This document shows, one piece after another, positions 7,762-17,074 of a DNA stretch of 64,000 nucleotides (position 1 is the first letter of the stretch; each line of letters begins with the position of its first letter). A program made the translations under genes and the position numbers. This DNA comes from Poindextera sp041691315 (GTDB lineage Bacteria; Pseudomonadota; Alphaproteobacteria; Caulobacterales; Caulobacteraceae). The stretch lies in contig JBEPUW010000014.1 of the NCBI GenBank assembly GCA_041691315.1, forward strand, positions 21,849 to 85,848, in the 5' to 3' direction. The notes beneath the pieces are model-generated. The model made no database searches. It saw only the letters and a list, made by a program, of their open reading frames with translations, and was not told where the DNA came from.

Positions 7762-9011
7762 GCGACGAACCCGGCATCGGGCTGAAGCCCTGGATGCAGG
7801 CGCCGGAAACCCGAGCGGTGATGGCGGCGCTGGCGGCGGAAGGCGGCGCCGATTGTGCGCGCTTCGTCGGCGGCTGCGTGCGCAATGCGGTGATCGGCCG
7901 CCCGGTCGCGGATATCGACATCGCCACCACGCTCACGCCGGACCGGGTGACGGCGGCTTTGAAGGCGGCTGGCCTGAAGGCCGTCCCGACCGGCGTCAAG
8001 TATGGCACGGTGACCGCCGTCTCCGGCGGCAAACCGTTCGAAGTCACCACGCTGCGCCGCGACGTCGAGACCGACGGCCGCCGCGCGGTGGTGGCCTATA
8101 CCGATGATTGGGCGCAGGACGCCGCCCGCCGCGACTTCCGGCTGAACGCCCTCTATGCCGACGCCGAGGGCCGCCTGTTCGATCCCACGGGTGAGGGCGA
8201 GGCCGACGCGCGCGCCGGCCGCATCGTCTTCGTCGGCGATCCGGAGACCCGCATCCGCGAGGACGGGCTTCGCATCCTGCGCTTCTTCCGGTTTCTGGCC
8301 TGGTACGGCCAGGGCGAGCCGGACGCCGACGCCTTGGCCGCCTGCGAGCGGATGAAGGGCAGCCTGATCAGCCTCTCGGCCGAGCGCGTCGCCAAGGAGC
8401 TGTTGCGCCTGCTGACCGCCGACGACCCCAGGCCCGCCGTCCGGCTGATGGCCGCCACCGGCATCCTGGCGCTGGTCGTACCGCTGGCGCACGGCACGGC
8501 GCGGTTCGAGCGGCTGGTGGAGATCGAATCAGACCTCTTCCAGTGCGATCCGCTGCTGCGGCTGGCGGCCCTGTTGCCCGACGACCCCGCGGCCGGCCTG
8601 GCCACCGCCGAGCGGCTGCGGCTGTCCAACGCCCAGCGCGAGCGGCTGGTCGCGGGGCTGGGCGTCGAGCCCCGACTGGTGTCATGGCTGAGCCCGCGAG
8701 AGGCCCGGCGCGCGGTCTATCGGCTGGGCGTCAACACCTTTTGCGACCGGTTGATGCTGGCCTGGGCCAATTCCGACCGCAACGCCGCGGCCATGCAGTG
8801 GCGGGCGCTGCTGCCGATGGCGCAGAGCTGGCCCCGGCCGAGCTTTCCGCTCACCGGCGCCGAGGTGATGGCCGCCGGTGTGCCCAAGGGCCCGATGGTC
8901 GGCGAGGTGATGCGCGAGATCGAGGCCTGGTGGATCGACCAGGACTTCATCGACGACAAGCTTTCCATCGTCGAGCGACTGAAGTCGGTCGCCCAGGGCA
9001 TGGCCTATTGA
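7758..9011 (+). CDS. cca: CCA-adding tRNA nucleotidyltransferase
   Basis: The 417-residue protein is a class II nucleotidyltransferase. It has GGCVRNAVIG (the GGxVRD-like motif) and VADIDIATTL carrying the catalytic DxD, then ARRDFRLNALY and IREDGLRILRFFRF, the RRDxxxNAL and RxxRF nucleotide-template motifs. It adds or repairs the 3' CCA of tRNAs in the cytosol; alphaproteobacteria use a single CCA enzyme of this type. No C-terminal HD domain motif is obvious. It is the last gene of the coupled DUF1285-NUDIX-cca set; the 63-bp gap after it separates the aldo-keto reductases. Confidence 0.92.
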   Translation: MSDEPGIGLKPWMQAPETRAVMAALAAEGGADCARFVGGCVRNAVIGRPVADIDIATTLTPDRVTAALKAAGLKAVPTGVKYGTVTAVSGGKPFEVTTLRRDVETDGRRAVVAYTDDWAQDAARRDFRLNALYADAEGRLFDPTGEGEADARAGRIVFVGDPETRIREDGLRILRFFRFLAWYGQGEPDADALAACERMKGSLISLSAERVAKELLRLLTADDPRPAVRLMAATGILALVVPLAHGTARFERLVEIESDLFQCDPLLRLAALLPDDPAAGLATAERLRLSNAQRERLVAGLGVEPRLVSWLSPREARRAVYRLGVNTFCDRLMLAWANSDRNAAAMQWRALLPMAQSWPRPSFPLTGAEVMAAGVPKGPMVGEVMREIEAWWIDQDFIDDKLSIVERLKSVAQGMAY

Positions 9012-9074
9012 GCGCGGCCGACGCCGACCCGATATGCAGATCGACTACCGCACGTTTAAGGGAATGGACACCGC

Positions 9075-10025
9075 ATGAAGTACCGCAAACTCGGCGCCAG
9101 CGACCTCGAAGTCTCGGAAATCTCGCTCGGATCGTGGCTCACCTACGGGGTGGGCGTCGAGGCCGACAAGGCTCGCGCCTGTCTGGACCGGGCTTTCGAC
9201 CTGGGCATAAACTTCATCGACACCGCCAACGCCTACGGCCGCGGCGCGGCGGAAACGGTGCTGGGCGAGTCTCTCGCGAAGCGTCCGCGCGACAGCTACA
9301 TCCTGGCCACCAAGCTGTTCGTGCCCATGAGCGACACCGACCGGGGCCTCTCCCACGCCCAGGTGTTCAAGCAGATCGACGCCTCGCTGCAGCGGCTGCG
9401 CACCGACTATGTCGACCTCTACCAGTGCCACCGCTACGACCCCGACACCCCGCTGGAGGAGACCATGCAGGCGCTGTCCGAGATCGTGCGCGCCGGCAAG
9501 GTGCGCTGGATCGGGTTCTCGGAGTGGTCGCCGGAGCAGATCGAGGCGGCGTTCGCGATTCCCGGCGTCGAGCGGTTCGTCTCCAGTCAGCCGCAATATT
9601 CGCTGCTCTGGCGGCGTCCTGAGCGGAAGGTCATCCCGATCTGCGCCGCCAACGGCGTGTCGCAGATCGTCTGGTCGCCGTTGGCGCAAGGCGTGCTGAC
9701 GGGCAAGTACGATCCGAACGCGCCGCCGCCGCCCGGCACCCGCGCCACCTCCGATTCCATGAGCTCGGCCATCACCCGCTGGATGGAAAAGCCGGTGCTG
9801 GAGCGCGTGCAGCAGCTGAAGCCCATCGCCGCGGAAGCCGGGCTGACGCTTGGCCAGTTCTCCCTGGCCTGGGTGCTGCGCGAGCCGAACGTCGCCTCGG
9901 CCATCGTCGGCGCCAGCCGCCCCGAACAGCTTGACGAGAACGCAGCGGCCTCGGGCGCGGTTGTCGATCCGGCCCTGTTCAAAAAGGCCGAAGAGCTGGT
10001 CGCGGGCCTGCAGGGCGCCAGCTGA
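9075..10025 (+). CDS. Aldo/keto reductase (Kv-beta/YghZ-like)
   Basis: This 316-residue TIM-barrel oxidoreductase shows the AKR tetrad: Asp and Tyr in FIDTANAYGRGAAE, Lys in ILATKLF, and His in LYQCHRYD. The C-terminal IVGASRPEQLDENAAA is the NADPH-binding segment. The overall pattern is closest to the potassium-channel beta-subunit/YghZ group. It reduces carbonyl compounds with NADPH; the natural substrate is unknown. A second AKR of a different subgroup follows after 34 bp, so the two are likely co-transcribed. Confidence 0.9.
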   Translation: MKYRKLGASDLEVSEISLGSWLTYGVGVEADKARACLDRAFDLGINFIDTANAYGRGAAETVLGESLAKRPRDSYILATKLFVPMSDTDRGLSHAQVFKQIDASLQRLRTDYVDLYQCHRYDPDTPLEETMQALSEIVRAGKVRWIGFSEWSPEQIEAAFAIPGVERFVSSQPQYSLLWRRPERKVIPICAANGVSQIVWSPLAQGVLTGKYDPNAPPPPGTRATSDSMSSAITRWMEKPVLERVQQLKPIAAEAGLTLGQFSLAWVLREPNVASAIVGASRPEQLDENAAASGAVVDPALFKKAEELVAGLQGAS

Positions 10026-10059
10026 TCGTCAATAGATTTCGAATTCCAAGGAGCGCTTC

Positions 10060-11112
10060 ATGAAGTACAATCAGCTCGGCAATACGGGCCTGTTCGTTTC
10101 GGAAATCTGCCTGGGGGCGATGACCTTCGGCGGCGATGCCGAGGCCGGCATCTGGAAGGCCATCGGCGGCCTTGGCCAGGCCGAGGTGGACGCCATCGTC
10201 GGCCGCTCGATTGGCGCGGGCGTCAACTTCTTCGACACCGCCGACGTCTATTCCTTCGGCCAGTCGGAACGCCGGCTCGGTCAGGCCTTCAAGAACCTGG
10301 GCACGGCGCGCAAGGACGTGGTGATCGCCACCAAGGTCTTCGGCGAGATGGGCCCCGGCCCCAACGACAAGGCCGCCTCGCGCGGCCACATCATGGATTC
10401 GGTGCACGGCAGCCTGGAGCGGCTACAGGTCGACCACATCGACCTCTACCAGATCCACGGCAACGACACGGTCACGCCGATCGATGAGACCCTGCGCGCG
10501 CTCGACGACCTGACCCGCCAGGGCCTGGTGCGCTATATCGGCGTCTCCAACTGGGCGGCCTGGAAGATCGCCAAGGCGCTGGGCCGCAGCGAGGCCAAGG
10601 GCTATGCGCGGTTCGAGACGCTGCAGGCCTATTACTCCATCGCCGGCCGTGACCTCGAGCGCGAGCTCGTCCCCATGCTCAGCGCCGAAAAGCTCGGCCT
10701 GATGGTCTGGTCGCCGCTGGCCGGCGGCCTGCTCTCCGGCAAGTTCGGCCCCGGCGCCAATACGCCCGAGGGCGCGCGCCGGGTCGCCTTCGACTTCCCG
10801 CCGGTGGACAAGGACCGCGCCTGGCCGGTGGTGGCGGCCATGCGCGAGATCGGCAAGGCGCACGAGGTCTCGGTGGCGCGCGTCGCCCTGGCCTGGCTGC
10901 TGGCCAAGCCGCACGTGATGAGCGTGATCATCGGCGCCAAGACCACCGAACAGCTGGACGACAACCTGGCCGCGGTCGACCTGACCCTGACCGCCGAGCA
11001 GATCGCCACGCTGGACGAGGTCAGCGCCCTCTCGCCCGAATATCCCAACTGGATGTTCGCCCGCCAGGGCGGCGCGCGACGCCCGAGGGCGTTCACGCCG
11101 GCGAAGGCCTAA
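10060..11112 (+). CDS. Aldo/keto reductase
   Basis: The 350-residue protein carries the AKR tetrad in FFDTADVYSFGQSE (Asp, Tyr), VIATKVFG (Lys) and YQIHGNDT (His), and the NADPH-site segment VIIGAKTTEQLDDNLAA. Compared with the 9075-10025 protein it is longer and falls in the YdhF/IolS-like group, so the pair is not a recent duplication. An upstream AAGGAGCG sequence gives a good ribosome-binding site for the ATG at 10060. Its last 4 bp overlap the convergent hemF stop. Substrate unknown. Confidence 0.9.
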   Translation: MKYNQLGNTGLFVSEICLGAMTFGGDAEAGIWKAIGGLGQAEVDAIVGRSIGAGVNFFDTADVYSFGQSERRLGQAFKNLGTARKDVVIATKVFGEMGPGPNDKAASRGHIMDSVHGSLERLQVDHIDLYQIHGNDTVTPIDETLRALDDLTRQGLVRYIGVSNWAAWKIAKALGRSEAKGYARFETLQAYYSIAGRDLERELVPMLSAEKLGLMVWSPLAGGLLSGKFGPGANTPEGARRVAFDFPPVDKDRAWPVVAAMREIGKAHEVSVARVALAWLLAKPHVMSVIIGAKTTEQLDDNLAAVDLTLTAEQIATLDEVSALSPEYPNWMFARQGGARRPRAFTPAKA

Positions 11113-11987
11113 GGCCAGCGCACCAGGGGCGGCATCGAGGACAGCATGGTCTCGATATTGGCGCCCTGGCGAAGGCCGAACATGGTGCCGCGGTCGTAGA
11201 GCAGGTTGAACTCGACATAGCGGCCGCGGCGTACGAGCTGTTGTTCGCGGTCGTCCTCGGTCCACGGCTCGCTCATCCGGTGGCGGGCGATGCGCGGATA
11301 GACATCCAAGAAGGTTTCGCCAACCGCCCGGGTGAAGGCGAAGTCGCGCTCGAAGTCGCCGGAGTTGAGCTGGTCGTAGAAGATGCCGCCGACGCCGCGG
11401 GGCTCCTTGCGATGCGGCAGCCAGAAGTACTCGTCGCACCAGGCCTTGTACTTGCCATAGGCCTCCGGATCGTAGCCGTCGCAAGCGGCCTGGAGCGCCG
11501 CGTGGAAGGCCGCCGCATCGGGCGCGTCCTGGCTGCGCTGTTCGTCGAGGGTCGGCGTCAGGTCCGCGCCGCCGCCGAACCAGCTCACCGCCGTCGACAG
11601 GAAGCGGGTGTTCATGTGCACCGCCGGCACCCGCGGCGAGCGCGGATGCAGGATCAGGCTGATCGAGGCCGAGACATAGTTGGGGTCTTGGTCGGCGCCG
11701 GGCATGGTCGCGGCCATTTCCGGTGTGAAGCGGCCATTGGCGGAGGAGGTGTGCACGCCGCCCTTTTCGAAGAACCGCCCGGTCAGAAAGCCGCCGGTTC
11801 CGCCGCCGGTCCCGGTCTCCCGCGTCCACGGGCGCAGATCGAACTGGCCTGGCTCCTCCGGATAAAGTTCGTAGGGCGCCTCGTCCTCGATCCGCTCCAG
11901 CTCCGCCACGATGCGGTCGCGCAGGGATTCAAACCACGCCTTGGCGCGGCTCCTGCGATCTTGGATCTCGGCTGGGACGTCGGTCAT
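11109..11987 (-). CDS. hemF: Oxygen-dependent coproporphyrinogen III oxidase
   Basis: The 292-residue enzyme converts coproporphyrinogen III to protoporphyrinogen IX with O2 in the cytosol. Diagnostic stretches include FFEKGGVHTSSA near residues 72-83, HMNTRFL with WFGGGADLTP, YGKYKAWCDEYFWLPHR, GGIFYDQLN and the C-terminal FNLLYDRGTMFGL. The ATG at 11987 is preferred over a TTG three codons upstream that abuts the trmL stop. It lies 9 bp downstream of trmL and is probably co-transcribed with it. Haem supply fits the adjacent cytochrome bc1 operon, though that operon is on the opposite strand. Confidence 0.95.
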   Translation of the reverse strand: MTDVPAEIQDRRSRAKAWFESLRDRIVAELERIEDEAPYELYPEEPGQFDLRPWTRETGTGGGTGGFLTGRFFEKGGVHTSSANGRFTPEMAATMPGADQDPNYVSASISLILHPRSPRVPAVHMNTRFLSTAVSWFGGGADLTPTLDEQRSQDAPDAAAFHAALQAACDGYDPEAYGKYKAWCDEYFWLPHRKEPRGVGGIFYDQLNSGDFERDFAFTRAVGETFLDVYPRIARHRMSEPWTEDDREQQLVRRGRYVEFNLLYDRGTMFGLRQGANIETMLSSMPPLVRWP

Positions 11988-11996
11988 GGCGGCCAA

Positions 11997-12470
11997 CTAC
12001 ATCGCTTGGGCTGGAGTGGGAAAGCCATTCGTCTGCCGCAGCGCCTCGCCGAGCGCCATGGCGGCGGCGGAGACCACGTTCAGCGAGCGCAGGCCGGGCG
12101 CCATCGGGATCAGCAGGCGGGCGTCGGCCGTGGCGTGGACCTCGTCGGGCACGCCGGCGCTTTCGCGGCCGAACAGCAGGGTGTCTTCCGGAGAGAAGGC
12201 GAAATCGGTGAAGGGCTCGGCGCCGCGGGTGGTGAAGAGGACCAGCCGGCCGCCTTTGCGAGCACCGTCGCTGAGGAAGTCCGTCCAGGACGCGCGTCTG
12301 ATCACCTCGGCATGACCGCCCTAGTCGAGCGCCGCCCGCTTGAGCGAACGGTCCGCCAGCGGAAAGCCGCAGGGCTCGATTATTTCAAGTGCGGCGCCCA
12401 GGCAGGCGCACAGACGTATGGCGCCGCCGAGGTTTTGCGGAATGTCTGGTTGAAAAAGAGCGAGGCGCAT
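11997..12470 (-). pseudogene. trmL: tRNA (cytidine(34)-2'-O)-methyltransferase TrmL with in-frame amber stop
   Basis: The whole TrmL/SPOUT sequence is present at the usual 157-codon length, but a TAG at 12321-12323 interrupts it after KRAALD. The N-terminal part MRLALFQPDIPQNLGGAIRL and the C-terminal part with LLFGRESAGVPDEV and LNVVSAAAMALGEAL are both intact and in the same frame. In E. coli TrmL the corresponding position reads RAGLDY, so TAG replaces a conserved Tyr codon. TrmL would 2'-O-methylate the wobble base of two tRNA-Leu species. A nonsense mutation, sequencing error or suppression are all possible; no restart with an SPOUT N-terminus exists. Confidence 0.85.
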
Positions 12471-12659
12471 TCTAAGCGATCCAGCACAAGACGTTGGCGG
12501 GGCAAGGCGACTCGCGGGCAGGGGCAATTGGGCGGCGACTGGCGCCCGATCGCTTGAGCCTTGCAGTCCACGTGTTGTGGCAGGCGGCCTGCGCAAGGTC
12601 GAGATCGTCAGACGTGTCGGGCGCTTGGTTCGGCCGGCGAAGCGAAGGGTGAGTTCAAG

Positions 12660-13205
12660 TTGGCCGACACCGCAGCCAGTCCCGAAAATCACGGCGGGGA
12701 CGATCCCAGCCGGCGCGACTTCATCGTCATCGCCACCATCGCGGCGGCCGCGGGCGGCGTGGCGGCGATCGCCTGGCCGTTCATCGACCAGATGAACCCG
12801 TCCGGCGACACGCTGGCGCTGTCTTCCATCGAATTCGACCTGACCAAGGTGCAGCAAGGCCAGCAGGTGGTGGTCAAGTGGCGCTCCAAGCCGGTCTTCG
12901 TGCGCTACCGCACGCCGAAAGAGATCGCCGCGGCGGTCGCCGACGACCATGCCGGTCTGCGCGATCCAGCCACCGACGCTTCGCGCCACAAGCCCGGCAA
13001 GCCGCAATGGCTGGTGGTGATCGGCGTCTGCACGCACCTGGGCTGCGTGCCCAACTTCGGCCAGGGTCCCTATGGCGGCTGGCTCTGCCCCTGCCACGGC
13101 TCGGTCTATGACACCTCCGGCCGCATCCGCGCCGGGCCCGCGCCGCTGAACCTCTTCCTGCCCGACTACGCCTTCGAATCCGACACCAAGATCAAGATCG
13201 GCTGA
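12660..13205 (+). CDS. petA: Ubiquinol-cytochrome c reductase iron-sulfur (Rieske) subunit
   Basis: The 181-residue Rieske protein begins at a TTG preceded by an AAGG-containing ribosome site; the upstream frame is not conserved-looking. The N-terminus has a Tat-like SRRDFIVI motif followed by a hydrophobic stretch that anchors it in the inner membrane. The two cluster-binding boxes are CTHLGC and CPCHGS, which supply two Cys and two His ligands to the 2Fe-2S centre. It moves electrons from ubiquinol to cytochrome c1 on the periplasmic side. It is the first gene of petABC, 8 bp upstream of petB. Confidence 0.93.
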   Translation: MADTAASPENHGGDDPSRRDFIVIATIAAAAGGVAAIAWPFIDQMNPSGDTLALSSIEFDLTKVQQGQQVVVKWRSKPVFVRYRTPKEIAAAVADDHAGLRDPATDASRHKPGKPQWLVVIGVCTHLGCVPNFGQGPYGGWLCPCHGSVYDTSGRIRAGPAPLNLFLPDYAFESDTKIKIG

Positions 13206-13213
13206 CATTCGAG

Positions 13214-14533
13214 ATGAGCGGACATTCAACCTACGAGCCCAAGACGGGCATCGAGCGCTGGCTCGACACGCGGCTGCCGATCATCCGGTTCGGTGTGGAT
13301 CTCGGCGACTACCCGACGCCGAAGAACCTGAACTACTGGTGGACCTTCGGCGGCATCCTCGCCGTCTGCCTTGTCACCCAGATCCTCACCGGCGTCATCC
13401 TGGCGATGCACTATGTGCCCAACGCCACGCTGGCCTTCGACTCGGTCGAGCACATCATGCGCGACGTCAACTATGGCTGGCTGATCCGCTACATCCACGC
13501 CAACGGCGCCTCGATGATGTTCCTGGCGGTCTACATCCACATGTTCCGCGGCCTCTACTACGGCTCCTACAAGGCGCCGCGCGAGGTGTTGTGGCTGCTG
13601 GGGATGTTCATCTACCTGCTGATGGTGATCACCGCCTTCTTTGGCTACGTCTTGCCGTGGGGCCAGATGAGTTTCTGGGGCGCGACGGTCATCACCAACA
13701 TCCTCGGCGCCGTACCGGTGATCGGGCCGTCGATCACCACCTGGCTCTGGGGCGGGTTCGCGGTCGACGACCCGACGCTGAACCGCTTCTTCTCGCTGCA
13801 CTACCTGTTGCCGTTCGTCATCGCCGGCGTGGTGGTGCTGCACATCTGGGCGCTGCACGTGCCGGGCAACAACAACCCGACCGGCGTCAACGTGAAGAGC
13901 GAGGCCGATACGGTCCCGTTCCACCCCTATTACACGGTCAAGGACGGTTTCGGGATCGGGGTCTTCCTGATCCTGTTCGGGGCCTTCGTCTTCTATAACC
14001 CGGACGGCATGGGCCACGCGGAGAACTTCACGCCGGCCAATCCGCTGGTGACCCCGCAGCACATCGTGCCGGAGTGGTACCTTCTGCCCTACTACGCCAT
14101 GCTGCGGGCGGTGCCGAACAAGCTGATGGGCGTGCTGACCATGTTCGGCGCGATCGGGGTGCTCTTCATCCTGCCCTGGCTGGACCGGTCCAAAGTGCGC
14201 TCGATGCGCTACCGGCCGACCGCGCGCATCTTCCTGGCCATCTTCCTGCTCGTCTGCCTGATCCTGGGCTGGTGCGGCGCGCACGAGCCGGACGCCACGG
14301 TGATCCCAGGCGTCGGTTCAGGCTTCGTGCTCGGCGACTACGGCATCAATACCGATGTCTGGCTCTCGCGGATCTCGGCGCTGCTGTATTTCGCCTACCT
14401 CATCCCGGTGCAGCTCTTCTTGCCGCTGTTCGAGACGCCGCTGCCGGTGCCGGAGTCCATTTCGGAACCGGTGCTGTCCCATCCCGCCTCCGTTCCCGCC
14501 GGCGCCACTGCCGCGCCCGAGAAGAAGGGTTAA
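13214..14533 (+). CDS. petB: Cytochrome b of the bc1 complex
   Basis: The 439-residue integral membrane protein has eight or more hydrophobic helices. Visible signatures are GYVLPWGQMSFWGATVITN (Qo-site helix), the PEWY motif within HIVPEWYLLPYYAMLR, and paired His residues in the helices around IRYIHANGAS and VVVLHIWALH that ligate hemes bL and bH. It contains the Qo and Qi quinone sites. It is full length, including the C-terminal b/c-type region, so it is a bc1-type rather than a split b6f-type protein. It lies between petA and petC with 8- and 6-bp gaps. Confidence 0.96.
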   Translation: MSGHSTYEPKTGIERWLDTRLPIIRFGVDLGDYPTPKNLNYWWTFGGILAVCLVTQILTGVILAMHYVPNATLAFDSVEHIMRDVNYGWLIRYIHANGASMMFLAVYIHMFRGLYYGSYKAPREVLWLLGMFIYLLMVITAFFGYVLPWGQMSFWGATVITNILGAVPVIGPSITTWLWGGFAVDDPTLNRFFSLHYLLPFVIAGVVVLHIWALHVPGNNNPTGVNVKSEADTVPFHPYYTVKDGFGIGVFLILFGAFVFYNPDGMGHAENFTPANPLVTPQHIVPEWYLLPYYAMLRAVPNKLMGVLTMFGAIGVLFILPWLDRSKVRSMRYRPTARIFLAIFLLVCLILGWCGAHEPDATVIPGVGSGFVLGDYGINTDVWLSRISALLYFAYLIPVQLFLPLFETPLPVPESISEPVLSHPASVPAGATAAPEKKG

Positions 14534-14539
14534 AGCCTG

Positions 14540-15385
14540 ATGCTGCGCAAAGCGTTCGCGATTGCGGCGGTCTTAGGCTTCACCGCCATGGCCCCGGCCG
14601 CCTTCGCCGTCACCACGGAGGCGACACCGCAAGACGTACACTGGAGCTTCGAGGGGCCGTTCGGCCGCTTCGACCAGGAACAGCTGCAACGCGGCTACAA
14701 GGTCTATCACGACGTCTGTTCGTCCTGCCACGCGATGCATCTGATGAGCTATCGCAACCTGGGTCAGCCGGGCGGGCCGTTCTACGACCCGAAATACCCG
14801 AACCCGAACGACAATCCGTACGTCAAGGCGATCGTCGCCGACTACAAGGTTGCGGACATCGACTCCGACACCGGCGACGTGATCAAGCGCCCGGCGACCC
14901 CCGCCGACGCCTTCGTCTCGCCCTTCGCCAACGAAGCCGCCGCCCGCGCCTCCAACGGCGGCGCCCTGCCGCCCGACCTGTCGCTGATCATCAAGGCGCG
15001 TGAGGACGGTACCCGCTACGTCTATTCGATTCTGACCGGCTACAAGCCGGCGCCCGCGGGCATGACCGTGCCGCCGAACCGCTACTACGACCCCTATATG
15101 CCCGGCGACATGACCAGCTTCTGGCATGGGGCCGGCCCAGTTCCGGTCGGCGGCTTCATCGCCATGCCGCTGCAGCTGACGCCGAACCGGGTGACCTACG
15201 ACGACCACGTCATGGCGACGCCGGACCAGGAGGCCAAGGACGTGGTCGCATTCCTGGCCTGGGCGTCCGAGCCGCACCAGGCGGAGCGCAAACAGCTGGG
15301 CTTCGCGGTGATGATCTACCTGATCATCTTCACCGGCCTGCTCTACGCCAGCTACCGCCGCATCTGGCGCAAGGTCGCCCACTAG
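14540..15385 (+). CDS. petC: Cytochrome c1
   Basis: The 281-residue protein starts with a cleavable signal peptide (residues ~1-23, ending near AFA). The single heme c motif is CSSCH, followed by the conserved AMHLMSYRNL. The Met ligand is probably in FIAMPLQL. A C-terminal hydrophobic helix (about 253-275) anchors it so that the heme domain sits in the periplasm, accepting electrons from the Rieske protein. A conserved YDPYMPGDMTSFWHGAGP-like region supports the c1 identity. It completes the petABC operon. Confidence 0.95.
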   Translation: MLRKAFAIAAVLGFTAMAPAAFAVTTEATPQDVHWSFEGPFGRFDQEQLQRGYKVYHDVCSSCHAMHLMSYRNLGQPGGPFYDPKYPNPNDNPYVKAIVADYKVADIDSDTGDVIKRPATPADAFVSPFANEAAARASNGGALPPDLSLIIKAREDGTRYVYSILTGYKPAPAGMTVPPNRYYDPYMPGDMTSFWHGAGPVPVGGFIAMPLQLTPNRVTYDDHVMATPDQEAKDVVAFLAWASEPHQAERKQLGFAVMIYLIIFTGLLYASYRRIWRKVAH

Positions 15386-15393
15386 CTCGAATT

Positions 15394-15419
15394 ACCGATC
15401 GCTAACTGGCGCTATCGGT
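15394..15419 (+). terminator. Possible terminator hairpin after petABC
   Basis: ACCGATCGC and GCTATCGGT form an imperfect stem around an 8-base loop just after petC. The following sequence (TTCAGCTTGC) is only weakly T-rich, so intrinsic termination is uncertain. Confidence 0.3.
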
Positions 15420-15459
15420 TCAGCTTGCTCTAGCTTCCTCCCGACGAAGGGGAGGTTCC

Positions 15460-16392
15460 ATGGCATCGCGATCCCACGCCAGCGCGGCTATGGCAGGCGC
15501 AATTGGGCCCTACGCCGTGGCCTGGTGCGGGTCGGCGGCGGTGTTATTCGCCACCGGCTCGGACGACGCCATGGCCGCGCCAATCATCCTAGTGGTCACG
15601 GGTATCGGCTTTTCGCTGATCGCCTGGGCGCTGACGCGACGCGATGCTCCGCCTGCGATCCCAGTCCCCCGCCCCGGGCTGGAGCTGGGCATCTTTCTCG
15701 GCTTTCTCGCGCTCTACGCGGTCGCCTTTACCGGCTATGGCCTGAACGCCTTTCACGCCGCCTTCGCGCCAGGCCGGCTGGAAGCGGTGCTGCTGATCGG
15801 GCTCAAGCTGGTGGTCCATGTCGGCCTGCCGGTCCTCATTCTGATGGCGATCGGTGGCAAGCCCGGCGCGCTGTTCACCGCCCGCGTCGGGTCGCGCGGC
15901 ATCTGGCCGATCTTGCTGGTCCTGGGCGCGATCAGCCTCGCCTTCATCGGCTTGGTCAGCCCCAGCCTGAAGCAGATCGCCGCCTTGAAGCTCTCCCCGC
16001 CCATGCTGGCCGCCGCGACCGCCGGGACCTTCGCCTGGCTGGCGGTGGAGGCCGGCCTTTGCGAGGAGTTCCTATTCCGCGCCGTCCTGCAGACCCGCCT
16101 CGCGGCGGTGATGAAGACCGAGATCGGCGCCGCCGCCATCGCCGCTCTGTTGTTCGCCCTTGTGCACGTTCCGGGGCTCTACATGCGTGCGGGCGCCGAC
16201 GTGGCGGGACATTCGCAGAACCTGCTGGCGGTGATCGCCTATGCCGTGGCCGTGCTCTCGCCGATCGGCCTTGGGCTCGGCGTGGTCTGGGCGCGGACGC
16301 GTAGCCTGCTGCTGCTGGTCGTGCTGCATACCCTGGTCGACCTACTGCCCGGCGTCCCGGACTTCGCCCACACCTGGATGCTGGGGAGCTAG
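15460..16392 (+). CDS. CPBP family intramembrane metalloprotease
   Basis: The 310-residue multi-pass membrane protein has about eight hydrophobic segments. The CPBP (Abi/CAAX-protease-like) motifs are present: EEFLFRAVLQ (EExxxR), LLFALVHVPG (FxxxH type) and VVLHTLVDLL (third His). These residues form the presumed metal-dependent intramembrane active site, as in Rce1-type proteases. A good GGGGAGG ribosome site precedes the ATG. Its last 4 bp overlap the convergent dienelactone hydrolase. Bacterial members have varied roles, including bacteriocin self-immunity; nothing here points to one. Confidence 0.88.
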   Translation: MASRSHASAAMAGAIGPYAVAWCGSAAVLFATGSDDAMAAPIILVVTGIGFSLIAWALTRRDAPPAIPVPRPGLELGIFLGFLALYAVAFTGYGLNAFHAAFAPGRLEAVLLIGLKLVVHVGLPVLILMAIGGKPGALFTARVGSRGIWPILLVLGAISLAFIGLVSPSLKQIAALKLSPPMLAAATAGTFAWLAVEAGLCEEFLFRAVLQTRLAAVMKTEIGAAAIAALLFALVHVPGLYMRAGADVAGHSQNLLAVIAYAVAVLSPIGLGLGVVWARTRSLLLLVVLHTLVDLLPGVPDFAHTWMLGS

Positions 16393-17069
16393 ACCTCGCT
16401 CCTGACCCCGCTTGAGCGCGAGAACAGCTGCAGGGTGCGCAGGCGCGCCAGCCGGGCGCAGTCGGGATCGTAGTCGGCGCGCCGGTCGGAGGCGAAGCCA
16501 TGGCCGGCGTCGTAGACGTAGACCGGCAACTCCGGAAAGGCGTCGCGGATCTGTTCGATGACTTCGGGCGGAATGGTCGGGTCGCGCTTGCCGAAATGCA
16601 GGATGGTGGGCGCACGCGGCGTCTCGGCGATCAGCTCGGGGATGCGCCGGCCGTAGTAGCCCGAGGCCGCCGCCACGCCGTCGCAACGGCAGGCGGCCAG
16701 CCAGGCCGCCGTGCCGCCCCAGCAATAGCCCACCACGTTGACCGGGCCCTTCAGCGCGTCAATCGCCGCCTGCAGATCGCCCTGCACCTGATCCCAGGGC
16801 ACGGCCTCGGAATAGGTCCGCCCCTTGGCCACGCCCTCGGCGTCATAGCCCCCTTCGAAACCACGCTCCTGGCGGTCGAAGAAGGCTGGCGCGATCACTT
16901 CGTAGCCGTCGGCCGCGAAGCCGGCGCAGAGTTCGCGGATGTGCCCGGTGACGCCGAAAATCTCCTGCGCCAGCACCAGGCCGCCGTGGCGCGCGTCCTC
17001 GGCCGCCACATGATAGGCGTCCAGCACGAAGCCGTCGGCCTGGCTGGTCAGCGAGACGCGCTCGCCCAC
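16389..17069 (-). CDS. Dienelactone hydrolase family protein
   Basis: The 226-residue alpha/beta hydrolase has the dienelactone-hydrolase nucleophile elbow GYCWGG (Cys nucleophile), the active-site Glu-bearing IFGVTGHIRELC region, and DAGHGFASD supplying the catalytic His. The start is a GTG at 17067-17069, 5 bp downstream of the preceding paralogue's stop, so the pair is probably one operon. Typical members cleave lactones or esters such as 4-carboxymethylenebutenolide; no aromatic-degradation cluster is present in the window, so the substrate remains open. Confidence 0.87.
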   Translation of the reverse strand: MGERVSLTSQADGFVLDAYHVAAEDARHGGLVLAQEIFGVTGHIRELCAGFAADGYEVIAPAFFDRQERGFEGGYDAEGVAKGRTYSEAVPWDQVQGDLQAAIDALKGPVNVVGYCWGGTAAWLAACRCDGVAAASGYYGRRIPELIAETPRAPTILHFGKRDPTIPPEVIEQIRDAFPELPVYVYDAGHGFASDRRADYDPDCARLARLRTLQLFSRSSGVRSEV

Positions 17070-17074
17070 GGCGC

